Source of the DNA: Paenibacillus alginolyticus DSM 5050 = NBRC 15375
GTDB taxonomy: Bacteria > Bacillota > Bacilli > Paenibacillales > NBRC-103111
Length of the DNA stretch: 50,424 bases
Assembly (NCBI RefSeq): GCF_000422905.1
Contig: NZ_AUGY01000063.1
Location: forward strand, 1-50,424
Direction: 5' to 3'
Shown one piece after another: positions 44,249 to 50,424 of this stretch. Made by a program: the position numbers and the translations under genes. The notes under the pieces are model-generated. The model was not told the origin of the DNA and searched no databases. It worked only from the letters and a program-made list of their open reading frames with translations. Positions within the stretch are counted from its first letter, which is position 1, and each line of letters starts with the position of its first letter.

Positions 44249-45361
44249 TTACCACTCTTCCAGCTTGAGCTGAGGCTCTGCCTTCAGTTCCATGGAGTCG
44301 AATTCTTGCTTGTCCCACTTGAGGAAAGCGGCTGCGCCTATCATCGCAGCGTTGTCCGTGCAAAGGTTAAGCGGCGGCACGAGCAGCGGCACATTCAGCT
44401 GCTCGCAGCGCTCAGCGAGCCTGCTGCGCAGCCCTTTGTTCGCGGCGACACCGCCCGCGAGCAGCAGCTGCTTCGCGCCGTATTCACGCACGGCGCGGTC
44501 AGCCTTCTCCACAAGCACGTCGATGACGGAGGCTTGGAAGCCCTTGGCAATCTGCGCGACTTGAACGGCCTCGCCGCGCATCTTGCTTTGGTTGACGACG
44601 TTCAGCACCGCGGATTTCAATCCGCTGAAGCTGAAGTCGTAAGAGTCTGCCTCGAGCCACGAGCGAGGCATCTTGATCTCGGACTCGGCTTCCTGCGCAA
44701 GCCGATCCACATGCGGTCCGCCCGGGTAAGGCAGGCCCATCGCCCGCGCGATTTTGTCGTAGGCCTCGCCAGCCGCATCATCGCGCGTTCGCCCGATGAT
44801 GCGGAATTGGCCCGGCCCTTCCATCAGAATCAACTCCGTGTGTCCACCGGACACAACGAGCGAGATCAACGGATACTCGAGCTCATGCACAAGTTGATTC
44901 GCATAAATATGTCCCGCAATATGGTGAACACCAATCAGCGGCAGGTCTAAGGCACAGGCTAGCGCTTTGCCCGCAACGACGCCTACTAATAGGGCCCCGA
45001 TTAATCCGGGTCCCTCGGTTACGGCAATCGCGGACAGCTCCTGCAGCGATACGCCCGCTTTCTCGACGGCTTCCTCCAGCATCCATGTGATGGACTCCAC
45101 ATGCTTCCGGGAAGCCACCTCCGGCACCACACCGCCATAACGTTGGTGTGTTTCGATCTGGCTGGAAATCACATTGGAACGAATGATTTTACCATTTTCG
45201 ACAATGGCTACGGAAGTCTCGTCACAGCTCGTTTCGATCGCCAAAATATATACCGGCTTCGTGACGGAAGCTTCTTTTTGTTCTTGTCCTATTTCACTTG
45301 TTTGTTGTTGTCCTATTGCACTTGTTTGCTCTTGCCCTGCTTCTCTAGTCAAATTCTTCAC
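44249..45361 (-). CDS. tsaD: tRNA N6-adenosine threonylcarbamoyltransferase
   Basis: TsaD transfers threonylcarbamoyl from threonylcarbamoyl-AMP to A37 of ANN-decoding tRNAs, with TsaB and TsaE. Diagnostic segments are ILAIETSCDETSVA, the metal-binding IGVHHIAGHIYA, VSGGHTEL and LLAGGVAANKGLR. It has 370 residues; about 33 extra residues precede the normal start of the family, formed by repeats of GQEQTSAI, GQQQTSEI and GQEQ (24-bp DNA period, 45337-45278). The start is GTG at 45361, with a TTG three codons on as an alternative; no start codon lies nearer the conserved core. It is the last gene of the tsaE-tsaB-rimI-tsaD operon. Confidence 0.94.
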   Translation of the reverse strand: MKNLTREAGQEQTSAIGQQQTSEIGQEQKEASVTKPVYILAIETSCDETSVAIVENGKIIRSNVISSQIETHQRYGGVVPEVASRKHVESITWMLEEAVEKAGVSLQELSAIAVTEGPGLIGALLVGVVAGKALACALDLPLIGVHHIAGHIYANQLVHELEYPLISLVVSGGHTELILMEGPGQFRIIGRTRDDAAGEAYDKIARAMGLPYPGGPHVDRLAQEAESEIKMPRSWLEADSYDFSFSGLKSAVLNVVNQSKMRGEAVQVAQIAKGFQASVIDVLVEKADRAVREYGAKQLLLAGGVAANKGLRSRLAERCEQLNVPLLVPPLNLCTDNAAMIGAAAFLKWDKQEFDSMELKAEPQLKLEEW

Positions 45362-45374
45362 CTATCCGAAAGCC

Positions 45375-45881
45375 TCAATCTCCGAGACTATCCTTTCTTC
45401 TCTTAGGCAAGTCTGCCCACATAATGACAGCATCCTCGCGATTATCCGTGTAGTACCCTCTACGCACGCCAACAGAGCGGAATCCGACTTTTTCGTACAA
45501 ATTTTGCGCAACGTAGTTCGAAGCTCGAACCTCAAGCGTCATCCGAATTGCCCCTAAGAAAGCGGCAGTTTTCATTAGCTCCCGAAGCAAACGCTCCCCT
45601 AGCTTACGACCTCTATACGTATCCCGAACGGCCACATTCGTGACATGCGCCTCTTCCATGATGAGCCACATCCCGCCATACCCGGCGACCTCACCTTCGA
45701 TATCCATAATCATATAATGAGCGAACTGATTGTTCGTTAATTCATTCTCGAATGCACCTTTGGTCCAGGGCGTCGTGAACGCTTCTTGCTCAATTTCACA
45801 AATATAAGGGATGTCTTCCATTCGCATGGAACGGAACACCAACGAGTTTTCAGTTGTTTGCGGTTGCCGCTGCTCCATCAT
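45375..45881 (-). CDS. rimI: Ribosomal protein S18 alanine N-acetyltransferase
   Basis: GNAT-family acetyltransferase of 168 residues. The acetyl-CoA-binding motif appears as TNVAVRDTYRGRKLGERLL, and LEVRASNYVAQNLYEKVGF is the usual C-terminal signature of RimI. The ATG at 45881 has AAAGGGG seven bases upstream and overlaps the tsaB stop by one base. RimI between tsaB and tsaD is a standard arrangement in Bacillales. Confidence 0.93.
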   Translation of the reverse strand: MMEQRQPQTTENSLVFRSMRMEDIPYICEIEQEAFTTPWTKGAFENELTNNQFAHYMIMDIEGEVAGYGGMWLIMEEAHVTNVAVRDTYRGRKLGERLLRELMKTAAFLGAIRMTLEVRASNYVAQNLYEKVGFRSVGVRRGYYTDNREDAVIMWADLPKRRKDSLGD

Positions 45882-46705
45882 CAATGATCCCCTTTCTTCG
45901 TCTTAATTCCGGCTAGTAAATTGGCTTCAGCTTCCGGTAATCTGGTGTAATTAGGAACAAATGTATGCACATCTGCCTTCTCCCCTTTAGCCAGCCTCGG
46001 ATAGGCTAGTCTACCTATATATTCCGCTTCAATGCCATAGGAAAGGATACGAACGACTCCGTCCCAAGCCTGCGCAAATTGTTCAAGCTCATCCTTGAAT
46101 CCTTCGGTTTCACCCACAAACAGAATCTCATAGGGCCTTTGTCCTTGCGAAGATGAGGCTGCTTGCTTAACGATTTGCTCTGTCCAAGAACCTATAACAC
46201 GAATGCCATCAGGCAGAACTTCTTGCCAATTTGCCCCGAGCTCACCATTCGCTGTTAACGGAGAAGCACCCTCATAGGCGTAGACTGCCGTGAAAGCCTG
46301 CTTACGTCTACCATCCATGAGCGGCACCACCCAAGTCGGCCCATTTCCGGTCGCGCTCTGCTCCTTCATAGCACCTCCAAGCGCCATTGCTTCTAAGCTG
46401 GACACACCAATAAGATCCAGACCTAACGACCATGCGAATGTTTTCGCAACAGACACGGCAATACGAACCCCTGTATAGGAACCGGGGCCTTGGCCGACAG
46501 CGACCGATTGTAGGTCCTTTGGTTTTAGATGTAAACTCGCAAGTAGATCTTGAATATGGGGAAGAAGCCCTATCGAGTGATTCCGTTCAGCGTAGGAGCT
46601 GACCTCGCCCAGCATATTGCCATTTTCCAAAATAGCAACTGTCATTGCAGATGTTGAAGTATCGATGGCTAAGCATCGCCCTAAATTCATTGTCCGTTCT
46701 GTCAT
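45881..46705 (-). CDS. tsaB: tRNA threonylcarbamoyladenosine biosynthesis protein TsaB
   Basis: Partner of TsaD in tRNA t6A synthesis, with the same ASKHA fold but no activity of its own. The 274-residue chain has CLAIDTSTSAMTVAILENG, ERNHSIGLLPHI and VAVGQGPGSYTGVRIAVS. The ATG at 46705 overlaps the tsaE stop as ATGA, which is why I choose it over an upstream GTG at 46738 that would lie inside tsaE. The next gene, rimI, overlaps its stop. Confidence 0.94.
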   Translation of the reverse strand: MTERTMNLGRCLAIDTSTSAMTVAILENGNMLGEVSSYAERNHSIGLLPHIQDLLASLHLKPKDLQSVAVGQGPGSYTGVRIAVSVAKTFAWSLGLDLIGVSSLEAMALGGAMKEQSATGNGPTWVVPLMDGRRKQAFTAVYAYEGASPLTANGELGANWQEVLPDGIRVIGSWTEQIVKQAASSSQGQRPYEILFVGETEGFKDELEQFAQAWDGVVRILSYGIEAEYIGRLAYPRLAKGEKADVHTFVPNYTRLPEAEANLLAGIKTKKGDH

Positions 46706-47184
46706 TGTAAATGTCCGTTCTCCTTCATTTGTACACACCAGCTCTGATACGGGTCTCCGTGCGGAGTCAGGTGAAATACTCTGGTTTGATCATCCTGATG
46801 GTCAATCGTGATGGCTAGCCGATCTTGCGGCAGAAGGTCTTCAATTAAACTTGACCATTCGATCAGCGTAACGCCCGCTCCATAAAAATAATCGTCGAGC
46901 CCTAATTCATCCGCCTCCTCTTGGGAAATGCGGTACATATCCATATGGTAGAAAGGAAGCTCGGCTCCCTCGTATTCTTTGATAATGGTAAATGTAGGCG
47001 AGTTGACGGTTTCGGTAATTCCCATCGCTCTGGCAAAGCCTTGCGAAAACCTCGTTTTTCCCGCACCCAGATCGCCATCTAGTGTAAAGACGGTGCCAGG
47101 CTGCAAATAGGCGGCCAGCAATCTCCCCAGTTTATCGGTATCTTCCTCGTGCCGGGAGTTGTACGTAAATGTGGATTGAGGCAA
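46702..47184 (-). CDS. tsaE: tRNA threonylcarbamoyladenosine biosynthesis ATPase TsaE
   Basis: P-loop ATPase that drives the TsaB-TsaD complex. Motifs are LDGDLGAGKTRF (Walker A), NSPTFTIIKEY and YHMDMYRI (Walker B). I set the start at TTG at 47184, giving about 160 residues, the usual length. The frame runs on to 47322, but a terminator (47303-47268) and a promoter (47256-47227) lie inside that extension, so it is not coding. AAAGGG lies 11 bases before the TTG. First gene of the operon. Confidence 0.9.
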   Translation of the reverse strand: MPQSTFTYNSRHEEDTDKLGRLLAAYLQPGTVFTLDGDLGAGKTRFSQGFARAMGITETVNSPTFTIIKEYEGAELPFYHMDMYRISQEEADELGLDDYFYGAGVTLIEWSSLIEDLLPQDRLAITIDHQDDQTRVFHLTPHGDPYQSWCVQMKENGHLQ

Positions 47185-47226
47185 GTAGATCTCATCCCTT
47201 TCTTTCCGTTTGCGCGTGCTGCTCCT

Positions 47227-47256
47227 ATTATAGTCCTCGCTAGTAGGCAACATCAA
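47227..47256 (-). promoter_or_regulatory. Promoter of the tsaE-tsaB-rimI-tsaD operon
   Basis: On the minus strand TTGATG (47256-47251), an 18-base spacer and a perfect TATAAT (47232-47227), just downstream of the terminator of the preceding unit. Confidence 0.6.
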
Positions 47257-47267
47257 CTCTCTAATAC

Positions 47268-47303
47268 AAAAAGCCCGCCCCGAAATAACTCGGAGCAGGC
47301 TTT
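47268..47303 (-). terminator. Terminator after the H-type SASP gene
   Basis: A 14-bp stem without bulges, AAAGCCTGCTCCGA with TCGGGGCGGGCTTT (two G-U pairs), around a six-base loop, ending in five T residues on the minus strand. Confidence 0.9.
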
Positions 47304-47321
47304 GCTGTTCTTTCACATCCA

Positions 47322-47504
47322 CTAATGGACCTCTTCTAACTCTTGAACCGTCACAACCCGAGAATCGGCCGGGTTTTCTTCCGCATGAACTTTGGCCGTT
47401 GCTTTGCCAGAATCCACACTGTCGATCCAGACAGGGAGGCCATTTAACTCGACGTGAATCTTCTCATCAGCGGCTAGAATTTCTTGAGTGCGATGAATGT
47501 TCAT
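47322..47504 (-). CDS. sspH: H-type small acid-soluble spore protein
   Basis: 60 residues: MNIHRTQEILAADEKIHVEL, then NGLPVWIDSVD, TAKVHAEENP and VVTVQELEEV. This is the SspH pattern (MNxxRAxEI...VxYNGxxVxI...AxIHxxxxP...V.L.EL). H-type SASPs are made in the forespore and stored in the spore core; their exact role is less clear than that of the DNA-binding alpha/beta type. Its ATG overlaps the stop of the gene before it (ATGA), and a strong terminator follows. Confidence 0.85.
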   Translation of the reverse strand: MNIHRTQEILAADEKIHVELNGLPVWIDSVDSGKATAKVHAEENPADSRVVTVQELEEVH

Positions 47505-47686
47505 GGCTCATCCAATACGGATTCCGGATGATCCATCGTATCCGTCGTTGAGGATTCGATTAATCCATTGTGCAAGGTGACGTTGCCGCCTCCCAAGCCT
47601 TCGTTAATCATGCGATCAATGTCCATGAAATGATCATCTTTCCCTTGATTATCTTTATCTTGGGATGCATTTGAATCTTGTGCCAT
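47501..47686 (-). CDS. Hypothetical acidic, Asp-rich small protein (61 aa) coupled to the SASP gene
   Basis: Unrecognised. From the ATG at 47686, with AAGGAGG nine bases upstream, the chain is hydrophilic and acidic (SQDKDNQGKDDHFMDIDRMI), then Gly-rich (NEGLGGGNVTLHNG) and Asp/Ser/Thr-rich. No membrane helix or cysteine. It overlaps the H-type SASP start by ATGA, so the two are translated together and it is probably also a spore protein. It may be disordered. Confidence 0.65.
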   Translation of the reverse strand: MAQDSNASQDKDNQGKDDHFMDIDRMINEGLGGGNVTLHNGLIESSTTDTMDHPESVLDEP

Positions 47687-47784
47687 CCGTGAATCCCTCC
47701 TTAGCATAAATTAGCTTCATGGTAATTAACTTGCGTTTTTAACGTACCCACTCTCAAGGCCATCTATTCTCTTAAATCCCTACC

Positions 47785-47814
47785 GTATAAAGCCATTAAT
47801 TCAAGAGAATACTA
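47785..47814 (+). promoter_or_regulatory. Possible forespore (sigma-G-like) promoter for ku
   Basis: GTATA (47785-47789) and AATACTA (47808-47814) with an 18-base spacer resemble the sigma-G pattern; the -10 lacks the usual leading C. The link is suggested by the known forespore expression of Ku in Bacillus subtilis. Weak. Confidence 0.3.
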
Positions 47815-47847
47815 GTACAATCACGATTAATGGGGAGGAATCACGAG

Positions 47848-48717
47848 ATGCATACGGTTTGGAAAGGCGCTATTAGCTTCGGACTTGTTCATGTGCCTGT
47901 GAAAATGTTTTCAGCTACGGAAGATAAGGATATCTCTATGCGTTACATACATAAAACTTGTATTACACCGCTCTCCTATGTGCGTAAATGTCAGACTTGT
48001 GACAAGGAAGTAGAGTGGGAGGAAATTTCCAAAGGATACGAGTATGAACCTGGACGTTTCGTTATTTTTGAGAAGGATGAATTGGAAAATATCTCAGGCG
48101 AAGCGAATAAAGAGATCAAGATTCTGGATTTCGTCAACTTGACAGATATTGATCCTGTTTATTTTCAAAAGACTTACTACCTCGGGCCTGGAGATACTGG
48201 TTCTGGCGCCTATCATTTGCTGCTGGATTCCATGCGTCAAACCGGCAAAATTGGCATCGCCAAAGTCTCGATCCGTTCCAAAAGCTCACTAGCCGCCATT
48301 CGAGTTATCGAGAACTGCCTCGCTATGGAAACTATTTTTTACCCGGATGAGATTCGTCCGATTTCTCAAGTTCCCAACCTTCCCGAGAAAGTTACCGTGA
48401 ACGAGCGTGAAATGGAAATGGCGAAGATGCTGATCAGCCAACTATCGACACCTTTTGAGCCTGAGAAGTATAAAGATGAGTACCGCGGCCGCTTGCTCGA
48501 AGCAATCGAGCATAAAGTGGCTGGAGAAGAAGTACAAGCTGCCCCTACGCTGCAGAAAACGAGCGTTATTGATCTCATGGCAGCGCTGCAAGCGAGTCTT
48601 GACGCCACGAAGTCGACGGATGACAAAGTTACCTTGAGTGAGGACGCCAGTGTCACTGAGGTCAAGAAGTCGAAAGCGAAACCGAGAGCCAAAAAAGTCA
48701 AAGAACCGGTAACGTGA
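47848..48717 (+). CDS. ku: Non-homologous end-joining protein Ku
   Basis: 289 residues. The opening MHTVWKGAISFGLVHVPVKM, then YIHKTCITPLSYVRKC, LGPGDTGSGAYHLL and ALRVIE-like AIRVIENCLAMET are all characteristic of bacterial Ku, which forms a dimer ring on DNA ends and recruits the ligase. The C-terminal 30 residues are rich in Lys and Ala (KKSKAKPRAKKVK), a tail type linked to ligase stimulation and DNA binding. The ATG at 47848 has GGGGAGG nine bases upstream. It converges on the ligase gene. Confidence 0.95.
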   Translation: MHTVWKGAISFGLVHVPVKMFSATEDKDISMRYIHKTCITPLSYVRKCQTCDKEVEWEEISKGYEYEPGRFVIFEKDELENISGEANKEIKILDFVNLTDIDPVYFQKTYYLGPGDTGSGAYHLLLDSMRQTGKIGIAKVSIRSKSSLAAIRVIENCLAMETIFYPDEIRPISQVPNLPEKVTVNEREMEMAKMLISQLSTPFEPEKYKDEYRGRLLEAIEHKVAGEEVQAAPTLQKTSVIDLMAALQASLDATKSTDDKVTLSEDASVTEVKKSKAKPRAKKVKEPVT

Positions 48718-48736
48718 ATGTGAATTGGACGCAAAT

Positions 48737-48774
48737 AAAGCGCTCATTCTTGATTATCAAGGATTAGCGCTTTT
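48737..48774. terminator. Bidirectional terminator between ku and the DNA ligase gene
   Basis: AAAGCGCT and AGCGCTTT pair, with a second stem (ATTCTTGA with TCAAGGAT) inside, and A- and T-rich flanks. Both genes end within 25 bases of it. Confidence 0.8.
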
Positions 48775-48796
48775 GCATTGTTCTGTTGTTTACCAT

Positions 48797-49744
48797 CTAC
48801 ATATTTTGTGAAAACGTGCAATCCGCTAGATCCATTTGAACGAAGGCTTGAATGCTGGGATGCCTCATCGTTCCATGGGGAGTCCATTCAAGAAATTGTA
48901 TTTTCGCCGTTAACTTGGGTTCAATCCAAATGGCTTCTTTACTCCGTTCAGGCTCATTAATAAATGGCTTTTGCGGCGTCGTCATCGGTTCAACGATCTT
49001 CGTCAATTGACGCCAATCTTCCCTGCTTAATTTTCCAGTGCCGGCATGACCGATATAGACAAAACGGCCTTCTTTGTCGTATAATCCTAGCAATATCGCA
49101 TTGACAACTCCCGCCCTCGTCGTTACCCCGCCAATCACAGCAAATAGGTCGTGGAAAATCTTCTTCTTCACCCAACGGCTGTCTTTTCCCCCAATGGCAT
49201 AAGTACTGTTAAGGTCTTTGCATACAACCCCCTCCATACCGTGCTCCTTCATTACATCGAAAAGTTTGTTTCCGTCCGCAATGTTTTGCGTAAGTTGAAA
49301 ATGGGGCAAAGGGGTAATCACATCATGGAGTATCTTCTGTCTCTCCGATAATGGCTTGTCCACGATCCATTTGTCATTGTACATGAGGATATCGAAAATC
49401 ATATAAGTAATGGGCGTTTGCGAGACGGCTCTATCTATGCTTTGGCTTTTTCGTAAAGATTCCCTCTTCATAATTTCGTGAAAGGAAGGCTTCTTTTGAT
49501 CAAATGCAATGATTTCCCCGTCTAAGATGACTGAGGAAGCAGAACAGTATGATTGGATATCTAGCAGCTCTGGGTACTGTTTCGTACGGTCATTACACCT
49601 ACGATTCACTAAACGAACGTCATTTCCATCAAAATAGGTTAGCATTCGGACGCCGTCCCATTTAATCTGTGCCACCCAATCATCGGATGTTGGAATCTTT
49701 TCTGTGCTGATCGGCTCGAAAGGAAATACGGGCTTGAGTTCCAT
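48797..49744 (-). CDS. ligD: ATP-dependent DNA ligase (LigD ligase domain only)
   Basis: Seals DNA ends with Ku. 315 residues containing the nucleotidyltransferase domain with the adenylated lysine K28 in AQIKWDGVRM, ILDGEIIAF, the MEGVVCKD motif and IGGKDSRWVKKK, then an OB-fold with YIGHAGTGKLSRE. There is no polymerase or phosphoesterase domain. The ATG at 49744 has AGGGGAG six bases upstream; an earlier in-frame start at 49807 lacks a site. Bacillus subtilis LigD (YkoU) has a polymerase domain fused, so here the polymerase is missing or encoded elsewhere. Confidence 0.92.
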   Translation of the reverse strand: MELKPVFPFEPISTEKIPTSDDWVAQIKWDGVRMLTYFDGNDVRLVNRRCNDRTKQYPELLDIQSYCSASSVILDGEIIAFDQKKPSFHEIMKRESLRKSQSIDRAVSQTPITYMIFDILMYNDKWIVDKPLSERQKILHDVITPLPHFQLTQNIADGNKLFDVMKEHGMEGVVCKDLNSTYAIGGKDSRWVKKKIFHDLFAVIGGVTTRAGVVNAILLGLYDKEGRFVYIGHAGTGKLSREDWRQLTKIVEPMTTPQKPFINEPERSKEAIWIEPKLTAKIQFLEWTPHGTMRHPSIQAFVQMDLADCTFSQNM

Positions 49745-49909
49745 GTGGGTCTCCCCTGTTTGATATGTTCTCTTCATTGTTGCCATTATTAAAAAAGAAC
49801 AAACCAAGCTAAGACTACGTCCCTCTTTTTGAAAGTCCAGAATGATTGAAGAGGATCAACCAGAAGCCCGGTATCTACTTGCTGCCAAGACAATCAATGT
49901 TTGCTCCAA

Positions 49910-50105
49910 GCCAAGTTCGCCCCAAAACATGTTGTACTTTGTACAACAAAAAGCAAGCAAATCAGCGTTATCTTCAAAATTGTTGCAGAAAATACACCAT
50001 TTACTCCCAAGAGTAGCTCCATAGCATGAAATATGGCTAAACTGTTGTACAAACTGCAACATCTACAGCCAATTGAGAAGAAAGTAGAGAAATTGTTGTA
50101 CACCG
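49910..50105. repeat. Intergenic stretch with TTGTAC/GTTGCA palindromes (no gene)
   Basis: The gap of about 430 bases between the ligase gene and the transposase fragment holds GTTGTACTTTGTACAAC (a near-perfect palindrome), TGTTGTACAAACTGCAACA and other TGCA and TGTACA pieces. This resembles the islands at 31860 and 43290 in vocabulary. No convincing gene; the end of the insertion sequence must also lie here, but its boundary cannot be seen. Confidence 0.35.
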
Positions 50106-50177
50106 GTTCGGCCCCTTAATTATGGAGTCTAGCTGCTAAATGCTCTCGCTCTCGCAGCTTCTCATTTCTCTAGCACA

Positions 50178-50424
50178 CTAAAGCGCAATTTCTACGGCTT
50201 CTAATTTTTTAGCTTCCCAAGCTGCATGGTACTGGCTTGGACTCATTTTGTGCAGACTTCCGTGGAAACGCCGTTGGTTGTAGAATTCAATGTATGTGTG
50301 TACTCTTTGGTAAGCTTCTTCAAACGTTTCAAAGTACTCTTTTGTGTACACATCTCTTTCAATAATGCTATGAAATGACTCAATGTATGCGTTCATATTG
50401 GGGGTCTTGGGCGGTATGCGCTCG
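50178..50424 (-). CDS. C-terminal part of an IS3-family transposase (runs off the window)
   Basis: The visible frame starts at the window edge with ERIPPKTPNMNAYIESFHS and ends with QRRFHGSLHKMSPSQYHAAW. The Glu in NAYIESF is the last of the Asp-Asp-Glu catalytic residues, and YNQRRFHGSL...PSQY is typical of IS3/IS150-group OrfB (rve integrase core). The frame is open across the edge, so the gene is truncated by the window and not necessarily broken. Confidence 0.85.
   Translation of the reverse strand, partial: ERIPPKTPNMNAYIESFHSIIERDVYTKEYFETFEEAYQRVHTYIEFYNQRRFHGSLHKMSPSQYHAAWEAKKLEAVEIAL

Overview
The window comes from a spore-forming, Gram-positive member of the Bacillales, most likely Paenibacillus or a close relative. 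The support is a CotD-type coat protein, an H-type small acid-soluble spore protein, a CIRCE operator before groES-groEL, leucine T-box leaders, strong Shine-Dalgarno sites, and a gene order (tsaE-tsaB-rimI-tsaD ... ABC-F ... moaC ... tatA-tatC-groES-groEL) that matches the Bacillus subtilis ydiB-gcp-ydiF-moaC-tatAY-tatCY-groESL neighbourhood. Both window edges cut through genes that look like parts of insertion sequences.

Left third (about 0.65-18.5 kb): one long leftward run of glycan genes, conspicuously AT-rich compared with the rest. In transcription order it encodes an ABC exporter (Wzm, Wzt), a sulfotransferase, a WsaE-like methyltransferase/coiled-coil/two-glycosyltransferase protein, the four GDP-D-glycero-alpha-D-manno-heptose enzymes (hddA, gmhA, hddC, gmhB), a GT-C transferase with a polyprenyl-phosphate sugar synthase and two small membrane proteins, then dTDP-L-rhamnose synthesis (rfbA, rfbC, rfbB, rfbD) with a zinc-ribbon methyltransferase between rfbA and rfbC. 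A divergent cysC makes PAPS, the donor the sulfotransferase would need. Together they predict a rhamnose/heptose S-layer-type glycan that is capped and exported by ABC transport, and possibly sulfated and decorated outside the membrane. No initiating phosphoglycosyltransferase is in the window. A separate O-antigen-ligase-like gene follows.

Middle (about 21-38 kb): a papain-like protease and cotD; a 1411-residue diguanylate cyclase on a decayed kinase/ATPase scaffold; a methyltransferase; groEL-groES; tatC-tatA; two molybdopterin-binding-fold proteins, moaC and 5-formyltetrahydrofolate cyclo-ligase; a frameshifted endonuclease/exonuclease/phosphatase gene; and an ABC-F ATPase.

Right part (about 38-50.4 kb): a seven-copy array of 111-112 bp hairpin-bearing repeats; an 811-residue membrane protein; a cluster of perfect DnaA boxes; leuA behind two leucine T-boxes in series; the tsaD-rimI-tsaB-tsaE operon; an H-type SASP and a small partner; a Ku/DNA-ligase NHEJ pair; and the end of an IS3-family transposase. 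The signals most worth a second look are the DnaA-box cluster, the tandem T-boxes with a triplicated 5' segment, the hairpin repeat array, the sulfated heptose/rhamnose glycan prediction and the degenerate-scaffold diguanylate cyclase.
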